Source: Thermoplasmatota archaeon
GTDB lineage: Archaea > Thermoplasmatota > Penumbrarchaeia > Penumbrarchaeales > Penumbrarchaeaceae
Length of the DNA: 9,358 nt
Direction: 5' to 3'
NCBI GenBank assembly: GCA_030591285.1
Contig: JAUVBH010000043.1
Coordinates: 1 to 9,358 of the forward strand
This document shows, in pieces, positions 1 through 6,248 of this stretch. Both the position numbers and the translations under genes were made by a program. Below the pieces are notes generated by a model. It saw only the letters and a program-made list of their open reading frames with translations. It was not told where the DNA came from and searched no databases. Within the stretch, counting starts at the first letter, position 1. Each line of letters starts with the position of its first letter.

Positions 1-774
1 AATGTAGTATCCCTCCGTGAATGAACCGTTCTCATCAAAAAGGAAACATCTATCAAAGTCACCATCCCAGGCCACTCCGATCTCAGCATCCGTGTCCTTA
101 ACCCGATCGGATATCGGTCCTCTCATTTCGGGAAGTATTGGATTTGGAACCCCTGCAGGAAATGGACCATCTGGTTCATGATGTAGTCTGTCAACCTCGA
201 TCCCTGTCTCCTCGACAACCAGATCAAGTGCGGGTCCGGCACAACCATGTCCAGGATCGGAGACGATCTTTCTCCCTTCCAGGGATTTTCTATCATTCAA
301 GAATGTAAGTACTTTCTCGGTGTACGGGCCCCAGATATCCACCTCGCGGACGTCTCCGTGAGAACTACTCTTCTTCAATCCACCGATGAGAAGCATGTCC
401 CTCATGGTATGAAGACCATTATCCTTGGAGATGGGAACAGATCCCCGTTTTACGAACTTCATCCCGTTATATCCTCTTGGATTGTGGGATGCTGTGATCA
501 TTATTCCGCCGTCTGCATCAAGATGAGGAGTGGAGAAGTAAACAACTTCAGTTCCGCAGAGACCGACATCAAGGACATCAGCTCCACCATCGGTTAGACC
601 TTCGGTCAATCTCTCTGATAATCTCTTCGAGGAAGGTCTAATATCTCGACCAACGACAACCTTCTTCGTTTTGAAAAGCTCACAATAGGCCAATCCAATA
701 TCGTAGACCATCTCATCGGTCAGTTCCTCTCCGACCTTACCTCTGACATCATATGCTAAAAATGGGGATCCCAT
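1..774 (-). CDS. manB: Phosphomannomutase/phosphoglucomutase, ManB type (3' end beyond window)
   Basis: Interconverts hexose-6-phosphate and hexose-1-phosphate in the cytoplasm; the mannose form feeds GDP-mannose for glycans. The 258 residues present show AYDVRG (7-12), GRDIRPSS (42-49), the phosphoserine loop TASHNP (94-99, catalytic Ser96), and the metal-binding loop DGDFDR (237-242), followed by a FLFDENG..EGYY stretch that resembles enterobacterial ManB/CpsG. Family members are about 450 residues, so domain 3 (sugar recognition) and domain 4 are missing because the window ends; the gene is not visibly broken. The ATG at 774 is supported by the family N-terminus and by GGAGTG located 7 nt upstream. 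It lies 19 nt after the MoxR gene stop and is probably co-transcribed with it. Mannose versus glucose specificity cannot be decided without domain 3; phosphoglucosamine mutase is less likely given the CpsG-like metal loop. Confidence 0.9.
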   Translation of the reverse strand, partial: MGSPFLAYDVRGKVGEELTDEMVYDIGLAYCELFKTKKVVVGRDIRPSSKRLSERLTEGLTDGGADVLDVGLCGTEVVYFSTPHLDADGGIMITASHNPRGYNGMKFVKRGSVPISKDNGLHTMRDMLLIGGLKKSSSHGDVREVDIWGPYTEKVLTFLNDRKSLEGRKIVSDPGHGCAGPALDLVVEETGIEVDRLHHEPDGPFPAGVPNPILPEMRGPISDRVKDTDAEIGVAWDGDFDRCFLFDENGSFTEGYYI

Positions 775-793
775 GATAATTCACTCCTTCGAT

Positions 794-1741
794 TCAGGCT
801 CCCTGGGGTTTGACCACAGCAACCTTGTCAAGAATATTTTCCAGAACGGTGATCGTGGAGACTCCCTCCAACTCGCTGTCCAGGGACAGTGTGATCCTGT
901 GTGGAAGCATTCTTCTTGCGACCTTCTTCACATCATCAGGGATCACATAATCCCTTCCTGCTATTATTGCAGCGGCCTTGGATGCATAGAGCATTTGTTC
1001 CCCTGCCCTTGGACTTCCACCCAGAATGATCTGATCATCCTTCCTTGTCTCCTGGATGATGTCCCTGATATAGGTCAGGATAGTGATATCAGCTCTGCAT
1101 TTTTTGATCTCTTCCACCATTATTGGGAAAATGTTCTCGGTTAGTGATTTGTGCCCGGTAGCTCTCCATTGCCTATTCTTCAGCTGAAGAAGTCGAAGCT
1201 CGTCGTTTGGTGGTAGATAGTCCATCAAACCCTTGATCATGAACCTGTCCAGCTGTGCTTCAGGTAGTGTATACACACCCTCATGCTCCACCGGGTTGAT
1301 GGTTGCGATCACAAGGAAGGGCTCTTCAAGCTTGAATGTGCTCCCCTCAACAGTGACCTGTTTTTCCTCCATTGCTTCCAAAAGAGCTGACTGTGTTTTT
1401 GTTGGAGCCCTGTTTATCTCATCAGCAAGGATCACATTGGAGAAGATCGGCCCATGTCTGAACTGGAACTCCTGTTCCTTCTGATTGTAATAGTAATGGC
1501 CTGTAATATCTGTTGGAAGCAGGTCTTGAGTGACCTGGATCCTGTTGAATGATAGGCCAACAACCTCGGATATTGTCTTGGCAAGGGTTGTCTTGGCTAT
1601 TCCCGGCACTCCTTCAAGTAGAATATGGCCACCGGATGAAAGACAGATAAGGAAATCCTCGACAATGTCCTCGTATCCTATGATGACCTTGGCGGTCTCT
1701 GCCTTGACCCTCTCGTAGATCTCTTTTGTTCTGGTGCTCAT
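794..1741 (-). CDS. MoxR-family AAA+ ATPase
   Basis: A chaperone-like AAA+ ATPase; MoxR relatives remodel or mature partner proteins, often of the cell envelope or metalloenzymes. All core motifs are visible in the 315 residues: Walker A GVPGIAKT (44-51), Walker B VILADEINRA (103-112), sensor 1 ATINP (146-150), an LDRF arginine-finger segment (164-167), and sensor 2 GGSPRAG (241-247) followed by the C-terminal lid. Length is normal for the family (about 310-330). The ATG at 1741 overlaps the upstream stop as ATGA, with GAGG 7 nt before it, so translation is probably coupled to the DUF4350 gene. The usual partner, a DUF58 (VWA-like) gene, is not next to it; a phosphomannomutase gene follows instead. 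The ATPase family assignment is firm; the client is unknown. Confidence 0.95.
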   Translation of the reverse strand: MSTRTKEIYERVKAETAKVIIGYEDIVEDFLICLSSGGHILLEGVPGIAKTTLAKTISEVVGLSFNRIQVTQDLLPTDITGHYYYNQKEQEFQFRHGPIFSNVILADEINRAPTKTQSALLEAMEEKQVTVEGSTFKLEEPFLVIATINPVEHEGVYTLPEAQLDRFMIKGLMDYLPPNDELRLLQLKNRQWRATGHKSLTENIFPIMVEEIKKCRADITILTYIRDIIQETRKDDQIILGGSPRAGEQMLYASKAAAIIAGRDYVIPDDVKKVARRMLPHRITLSLDSELEGVSTITVLENILDKVAVVKPQGA

Positions 1742-2871
1742 GGACTTCCCTCAATATCCTTTACTATTCTCTCAAGTACTCTTCTATCCCAATCGGGATG
1801 CTTTTCCATCGTGATCTCCAAAGGTGATCTCCTGTCCTTCTTTTCAGGTCTTTCTGCCAGGAGCCTCTCGATGATCCTCCTGACACCCTCCAGGGAGCGC
1901 TTTGGATATGAAGTGTTCAATATGATGAATATTACGGAGATGGTGATCAGAACTCCGATCTTCTTGTACGGGTCATCCATCAACGAAACGAACTGGTTTG
2001 TAAAACTGACTGGATCGTTGATGTCCCTGTGTGCCTCATCGATTATCGTTGCATTCCTGCCCTCGGTTAGATAATCGATAAGATTCTGAACAAAGATCGC
2101 ATTATCTGCTCTTGTCGGATCGTTCATATTGTTGATAAGAAGGCTGGGTTCAGAAAGGACGATCAATTCTCCCCTTCCATATTTTTCTGATGTCATCAAG
2201 GGAAATGGGCCGATCGACTCCTCTTCATCCTTTTCTTTATTATCTATGGCATCAAGCCAGGAAGTGCTGGAGGAATTGAAAACAGGCTCAGCCGATCTTG
2301 AAGGTGTTATGGTGTATGGAATGTTGAGAATGAGCATTGACACATCCTTTGTGATCGGGTGGTTAGTCATCTCGGTGGTGACGGCAAAGTTGACATTATT
2401 CTCAAAGGCCAGGTCGTACATTGGAGTTCTTGAGATCCTGGTCGTTGTATTCAGTCTCTCAAGAAGATCATTTCCTGACCCAAAATCATCGGCTAAAAGC
2501 ACAATCCCTCCACCTCTTAGGAAATCGTGAAGAAAGCCTACTTCATTTTCATCCTTATCATCATTGAAATCTGTTTTTGGTCCAATGATAATTATGCATG
2601 AATCCTTGGGAGTTATTTTACCATCAAGTTTATCCAACGTTTCATGTTGGATCGATTTCTGCGATGAACCAGAGATATCAACAGTGGGAACAAAGGAACC
2701 TGTATTGTAAATGTCAGTACCAAACTTGGAGCAGCCGTTCCAGCCGGTATTGTAAAGTGAGAAATCTGCATCCGAGGATACGACTGGCACCATTATCGAT
2801 AAAATGACCAGGGTGACACCTATACCCATGACGATAAGATACATGTAGGCGGTCTTTACCTGCTGGATCAT
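1738..2871 (-). CDS. DUF4350-like membrane protein
   Basis: Membrane protein of 377 residues with an N-terminal helix (about 9-31), a large domain (about 32-303), a second helix (about 304-319) and a basic cytoplasmic tail (320-377). The central part contains DFLRGGGIVLLADDFGSGN (116-134), which matches the glycine-rich core of DUF4350 proteins, a GATase1-like alpha/beta fold commonly encoded beside MoxR and DUF58 genes; an IDEAHRD segment (277-283) is also typical of that family. Catalytic activity is not established. With this topology the large domain would face outward, and it carries NTT (141), NSS (199) and NAT (273) sequons. The ATG at 2871 has GGTG five nt upstream and a TATA-like box about 55 nt upstream. 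It is the first gene of the operon with the MoxR ATPase and manB. A role in a MoxR-linked envelope assembly complex is inferred from context. Confidence 0.82.
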   Translation of the reverse strand: MIQQVKTAYMYLIVMGIGVTLVILSIMVPVVSSDADFSLYNTGWNGCSKFGTDIYNTGSFVPTVDISGSSQKSIQHETLDKLDGKITPKDSCIIIIGPKTDFNDDKDENEVGFLHDFLRGGGIVLLADDFGSGNDLLERLNTTTRISRTPMYDLAFENNVNFAVTTEMTNHPITKDVSMLILNIPYTITPSRSAEPVFNSSSTSWLDAIDNKEKDEEESIGPFPLMTSEKYGRGELIVLSEPSLLINNMNDPTRADNAIFVQNLIDYLTEGRNATIIDEAHRDINDPVSFTNQFVSLMDDPYKKIGVLITISVIFIILNTSYPKRSLEGVRRIIERLLAERPEKKDRRSPLEITMEKHPDWDRRVLERIVKDIEGSP

Positions 2872-2896
2872 TATTGCACCAGTCCTGTTCTACTAG

Positions 2897-2931
2897 GGTC
2901 CATATGTCTAGAATGGACCATTGGTCCATAT
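2897..2931. promoter_or_regulatory. Candidate operator: 17-bp palindrome plus direct repeat
   Basis: ATGGACCATTGGTCCAT (2913-2929) is a perfect inverted repeat with a one-base centre. A direct copy of its right half, GGTCCATAT, occurs at 2897-2905 and again at 2923-2931, exactly 26 bp apart. The palindrome overlaps the TATA-like element of the DUF4350 operon, and the distal half-site lies at its predicted start of transcription. The geometry suits a dimeric repressor, but no known regulator is assigned. Confidence 0.5.
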
Positions 2932-2935
2932 ATGT
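2927..2935 (-). promoter_or_regulatory. TATA-like box of the DUF4350-MoxR-manB operon
   Basis: On the minus strand the element reads ACATATATG. With the usual archaeal spacing of about 26 nt, transcription would begin near 2905, giving a 5' leader of roughly 34 nt that contains the GGTG ribosome binding site. The element is itself nearly symmetrical, so plus-strand use cannot be excluded. Confidence 0.45.
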
Positions 2936-2980
2936 ACATCTTCTACTGAGCATATCTTTCAAGATAAATTTTTCGACACG

Positions 2981-2990
2981 TTTATCTATT
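2981..2990 (+). promoter_or_regulatory. TATA-like box for the leaderless gene at 3011
   Basis: TTTATCTATT is centred about 25 nt before the ATG at 3011, the expected distance from TATA box to transcription start in archaea. No Shine-Dalgarno sequence precedes the start codon, so a leaderless mRNA is inferred. Confidence 0.5.
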
Positions 2991-3007
2991 CTTAGAGCAT
3001 AGTTGAT

Positions 3008-3802
3008 GTGATGGATAAGAAAGAGGCCCTGATGCGGTTCGGTGGAGTCATTTTCGTCCTTGGGGGTCTCGCTCTGATATTTTTTTCCGGGGAGTTTGGA
3101 TCCATTGAAGAAATAACTGCCCAGGATAAATTAGCAGAGTTCATGCTGAGAGCTGGATTCGGTTCTCTTCTCATTGGTCTCCTAGCACTTTTTCTCTTTT
3201 CCGTGAAAACTGTACCCAAAGAGTTGATGGATCCTCTGATACAGACCGAAGGTCAGAATCTGGCAAGGATATTTGAGGGACTGGAACTGAAAGGGAACGG
3301 GATCTACATTCCTCCTGGTGGAAGATTGACCGAGGATCGGGTCTATATCCCTGCTGAATTGAAACCTCTTCCTCTCCCAAAACTGGCTTCAGAACAGGTT
3401 CTTGTTGTAGGTACAACAGGTCCATCCATGGGAGCATCGATAATTCCTCCAGGGAAAGGTATGATAGACCGCATCGAACTGGATTCCGGTAAGAAGTTCA
3501 AGGATGAGAATCTCATGGACATATCGGAAGCTCTTGAGAGACTAACCAAAGGAACCGGGTTGATCGGATCAATAACTGCAAGATCAAAGGATGATGATAT
3601 TAACCTGGAGATCACCCATTCAAGGTTCGCCGATGTTTGCAACAAAGCCTGGAAAGAAGATCCTTCCCTTCACCTGAAGGTTGGGTGTCCTGGATGTTCA
3701 TCTGTGCTTTGTGCTGTGTCCAGGATATCCCACTCTCCGATCAGGATAGTGAACTCCGAAAAGATCGGAAAGAAGGTCCTCTATGAATTGGAGAGGTGGT
3801 AG
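3008..3802 (+). CDS. Unrecognised two-helix membrane protein with Cys-rich C-terminal domain
   Basis: A conserved-looking protein of up to 264 residues that I cannot name firmly. It has two membrane helices (about 9-27 and 50-66) and then a soluble domain. That domain opens with a YIPPGG..RVYIP stretch (100-114) and ends with a helix and a cysteine group: Cys211, Cys227, Cys230 and Cys235, the last three within GCPGCSSVLC. This layout (two helices, a PPGG..VYIP strand, a terminal Cys/Ser segment) resembles uncharacterised euryarchaeal membrane proteins such as those grouped as DUF7982, but that link is from memory and unverified. Two start codons are adjacent, GTG 3008 and ATG 3011; the ATG is favoured because it lies about 25 nt after a TATA-like box and no ribosome binding site is present. 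It heads an operon with the next gene (3-nt gap) and diverges from the DUF4350-MoxR operon. Confidence 0.8.
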   Translation: MMDKKEALMRFGGVIFVLGGLALIFFSGEFGSIEEITAQDKLAEFMLRAGFGSLLIGLLALFLFSVKTVPKELMDPLIQTEGQNLARIFEGLELKGNGIYIPPGGRLTEDRVYIPAELKPLPLPKLASEQVLVVGTTGPSMGASIIPPGKGMIDRIELDSGKKFKDENLMDISEALERLTKGTGLIGSITARSKDDDINLEITHSRFADVCNKAWKEDPSLHLKVGCPGCSSVLCAVSRISHSPIRIVNSEKIGKKVLYELERW

Positions 3803-3805
3803 GTA

Positions 3806-4054
3806 GTGAGGCCGGAATCCAAGCTAATATTGGCTCTGGCCGGCTGGATCTCGATTTGCCTTGTATTTGTTGAATCCCTAGAGGTTCTATTTGTTCTGAT
3901 CCGTCTGGGGATTTTGGTCCTCCGGGAACTCACAGATCTATACACATCAAAACCATTGAAGGATCGTGTCAATTTCTTCATATATTCTTTCCTGGTGATA
4001 TTCATGTTCATTGTCATCAATAAAGTGTGGGAGATACTTCAGGGAACATCATAG
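3806..4054 (+). CDS. Small hydrophobic membrane protein, function unknown
   Basis: An 82-residue protein made almost entirely of membrane segments: a long hydrophobic stretch at about 7-40 interrupted by Glu23 and Glu26 (one kinked or two short helices), a polar, charged loop (41-53), and a helix at about 54-76. No family is recognised. The GTG start at 3806 is preceded by GGAGAGGTGG with suitable spacing (AGGTGG ends 6 nt before the start) and lies only 3 nt after the previous stop, so the gene is almost certainly co-transcribed and may encode a partner of the upstream two-helix protein. No cysteines outside the first hydrophobic stretch and no catalytic signature are visible. Confidence 0.72.
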   Translation: MRPESKLILALAGWISICLVFVESLEVLFVLIRLGILVLRELTDLYTSKPLKDRVNFFIYSFLVIFMFIVINKVWEILQGTS

Positions 4055-4076
4055 ATCCATGTGTCTGGCCCCCTGC

Positions 4077-4115
4077 TTTTTAATTAAAATTTCGTGCTTT
4101 CAAAATTCTTTTTTT
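4077..4115 (+). terminator. T-tract termination region
   Basis: Five T residues at 4077-4081 and seven at 4109-4115 follow the stop of the two-gene membrane-protein operon. Archaeal RNA polymerase commonly terminates at such runs without a hairpin. No strong stem precedes them. Confidence 0.4.
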
Positions 4116-4135
4116 CTGATAATGGCGGAGAAACC

Positions 4136-4145
4136 TTTTTTATAT
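4136..4145 (+). promoter_or_regulatory. TATA-like box of the PKD/zinc-ribbon protein gene
   Basis: TTTTTATATC predicts a transcription start near 4166 and a leader of about 60 nt, in contrast to the leaderless neighbours. The leader contains an imperfect inverted repeat (AGGTAC tac GTACTT, 4167-4181), a short hairpin (AGAGG 4187-4191 with CCTCT 4199-4203) and the ribosome binding site. Confidence 0.45.
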
Positions 4146-4214
4146 CACCTGTAAATGGAGCGCTGTAGGTACTACGTACTTGGAATAGAGGGATTGGTCC
4201 TCTGCTCCACAAAT

Positions 4215-4220
4215 AAGGAG
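4215..4220 (+). promoter_or_regulatory. Shine-Dalgarno AAGGAG
   Basis: AAGGAG lies 8 nt before the ATG at 4229 and decides that start. Confidence 0.75.
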
Positions 4221-4228
4221 ATATTCCC

Positions 4229-6193
4229 ATGGAAAAGAAGAATAGGGAAAGATTGATCGTTGGCGTTGCTGCAATTTTGCTCTTGGCAGCCTTCAGTGCT
4301 GTGGCCTATTTGGATAGGTCCCACGGAACAGTTGGAGACGACTTCGGTCAGGATGATTTCACTGTTGAAATGGAGAGGAATGAGGGTCATCTCACGATCC
4401 CGGACTTCCCATCAGACCTTTTGATCTTCGGAGCCGGCCATGAAGCCAGCCTCGATTTTACGGTTACAAACAGTGATGCGGATAACGATATCGATACTGT
4501 ATACATCACAATTCCAGATGGTGAGGTTGTCAATGCGACCACAGAGTGGTATGATAATCTGTTCACCCACGACTGGGAGTTCAATGCAACCTCTGAAGAG
4601 GTCGCCAAGATCTCAGCTGTGGACGACCTGCCTGGAAGGGTATTTGGTGGATCTGCACAGTATGATGTCGCAGGGAATATCGATGATGCACTTGATTATG
4701 ATGAGACCCTCAGCATCAGTGAAGGCATCACCATTACCCTTGAATTCATCGTTCCTTCAGAGACCGGTGTCAGGGTGGGAGCCAATGCCATTGACCTCGA
4801 GGTTGCAGATGAGATGACAGAAGGATCGGATGCATCGAGCAAGTATTCCATGGATCCCTTCCCTTATCCTTTCCTTGTGATCGATGTGGATTTCGAGTTC
4901 CTTCTTTACGAACTCGAGGGTTCCAATGCAGACCTTGATATCGAATGGGATGGAACAAGCCTGTTCGGTTCTGGATCCAGAGCATCGGAATTCACAAGTT
5001 CAGAACATGGATACAAGTATACATCCGATAATGGTAATACAGTGGCTGTTCTTAATTCTCCACCCGAGGGAACAATTGTCAATCCGGTCATCACTCCAAC
5101 AGATGATGCCGGCGGACAGTTCACACTTGATATGGTTCAATTCAAGACAGCAACGATCGATCCTGAAGCTCCGAGTTCAACCTGGGTGACCGTTGAAGCT
5201 TCACAGGAGGATTACACCGGCGACCTGCCAACAACCGCAGGAGAGGCTGTTCCTCTGGATATTGACGGTGATGGATTATTCACCGACAATGATGGTGATA
5301 TTGATGGAGACGGGATCATTAATGAAGAGGATACCGATCCAAATGATCCAGGTGTGACAAATCATCACCCAACGATCTCTCCACTGGTCCCATCAGCAAC
5401 ATCCATCGCAAAGAACAAGGATCTTACGATCACTGCAAGTGCAGCAGATGCTGACAGTGACGCAATGACCTACGCATGGTCAGTGAGCCCATACACTGGA
5501 TGGACCGGGACCGGAAGCGAAGTAGTGGTGGACCTTGGTGACTTCGAACCTGGAACCTACACCTTCACTGTTCTTGTCTCCGACGGTAATGGAGGCACTG
5601 TCCAGTCAAGCACTACTATTGAAGTTACAGAAGCTGATGAATCAAGCGGACCTCCAGTCTGGGTCATCATATTGATCATCCTGGTGATCCTTGTGATCGT
5701 GGGCGCAGTCGTGTTCTATGTCATAAGAGGAGGAGAGGGTGCTGAGGATGAGATCCCAGAAGAGCTCGCACCTCAACCGCCTGAGTCATTCGAGGATCCA
5801 ATGGGTGACCCTGGATATGATTCTCCTTTCCAGACAGGTGATCTGGAAGAAGAGGATGATATGTATGACGATACCGTCGTGGACGAGTCCGTCATGGATG
5901 AGTCCTACGAAAATGATATGGATGCAGCACCACCTGGGGATATCGTCCCACTTCCTGAGGATCCAGAGATGCAGGAGGTCAACGATCTCGAATCCCTCAT
6001 CGACGAGATGGAGAGGACCGAGGAAGAGATCGGAGATGTATGTCCCGAGTGCAGTGCACCTCTTGGACCATATGATGCCGAGTGTGGAAACTGCGGGGCT
6101 AAGTTCGAACTTGCTCTTGAGTGCCCAAGCTGCGGTGCGGTTGTCGAAGAGGATGTTGACGCCTGCCCTGGATGCGGTGTTGGCTTCAACTGA
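4229..6193 (+). CDS. Surface protein with PKD domain, one C-terminal membrane helix and cytoplasmic double zinc ribbon
   Basis: A 654-residue membrane-anchored protein. In order: signal peptide or signal anchor (about 9-27, possible cleavage after AVA 24-26); an unassigned, probably beta-rich ectodomain (about 40-335) with NAT sequons at 102 and 119; Asp-rich thrombospondin-type-3-like calcium repeats (DIDGDGL..DIDGDGI, 344-375); a PKD/Ig-like domain (about 378-466, with DADSDAMTYAWS and GTYTFTVLVSDGNGG); a membrane helix (476-499); an acidic Pro-rich linker (500-603); and two zinc ribbons with CPEC (605), CGNC (619), CPSC (632) and CPGC (646). The topology puts calcium-binding and adhesion-type modules outside and zinc ribbons inside, suggesting a protein-binding or sensing tail. 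It has its own promoter and a strong terminator, so it is monocistronic. Ligand and partner are unknown. Confidence 0.88.
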   Translation: MEKKNRERLIVGVAAILLLAAFSAVAYLDRSHGTVGDDFGQDDFTVEMERNEGHLTIPDFPSDLLIFGAGHEASLDFTVTNSDADNDIDTVYITIPDGEVVNATTEWYDNLFTHDWEFNATSEEVAKISAVDDLPGRVFGGSAQYDVAGNIDDALDYDETLSISEGITITLEFIVPSETGVRVGANAIDLEVADEMTEGSDASSKYSMDPFPYPFLVIDVDFEFLLYELEGSNADLDIEWDGTSLFGSGSRASEFTSSEHGYKYTSDNGNTVAVLNSPPEGTIVNPVITPTDDAGGQFTLDMVQFKTATIDPEAPSSTWVTVEASQEDYTGDLPTTAGEAVPLDIDGDGLFTDNDGDIDGDGIINEEDTDPNDPGVTNHHPTISPLVPSATSIAKNKDLTITASAADADSDAMTYAWSVSPYTGWTGTGSEVVVDLGDFEPGTYTFTVLVSDGNGGTVQSSTTIEVTEADESSGPPVWVIILIILVILVIVGAVVFYVIRGGEGAEDEIPEELAPQPPESFEDPMGDPGYDSPFQTGDLEEEDDMYDDTVVDESVMDESYENDMDAAPPGDIVPLPEDPEMQEVNDLESLIDEMERTEEEIGDVCPECSAPLGPYDAECGNCGAKFELALECPSCGAVVEEDVDACPGCGVGFN

Positions 6194-6212
6194 TGGATAT
6201 AACTACAAACAT

Positions 6213-6243
6213 GGGGAGGCCAAGTGGCCTCCCCTTTTTTTTT
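6213..6243 (+). terminator. Hairpin plus T-tract terminator
   Basis: GGGGAGGCC (6213-6221) pairs perfectly with GGCCTCCCC (6226-6234) around an AAGT loop, followed by nine T residues (6235-6243). It lies 20 nt after the surface-protein stop, between two convergent genes. It is oriented for the plus strand; on the minus strand only TTTTT (from 6248-6244) right after the kinase stop could act, followed by the same hairpin without a T-run. Confidence 0.85.
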
Positions 6244-6248
6244 AAAAA

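Noticed and set aside
773..1144. Plus-strand open frame of 123 codons
   Set aside because: Lies antisense to the MoxR ATPase gene; composition is that of a reversed coding frame and no start signal is present.
3343..3645. Minus-strand open frames within the 264-residue protein gene
   Set aside because: Antisense shadows without ribosome binding sites or recognisable motifs.
4055..4228. Possible small RNA gene in the intergenic region
   Set aside because: No tRNA or box C/D features and no long stable stem; T-tracts, promoter and leader account for it.
5258..5353. Repetitive GAT/GGT/GAC-rich DNA
   Set aside because: Fully explained by Asp-Gly calcium-binding repeats of the thrombospondin-type-3 kind; not a separate DNA element.
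5739..6245. Plus-strand open frame of 168 codons overlapping the 3' part of the surface-protein gene
   Set aside because: Out-of-frame shadow rich in Met, Arg, Ser and His; the true frame carries the zinc ribbon cysteines.
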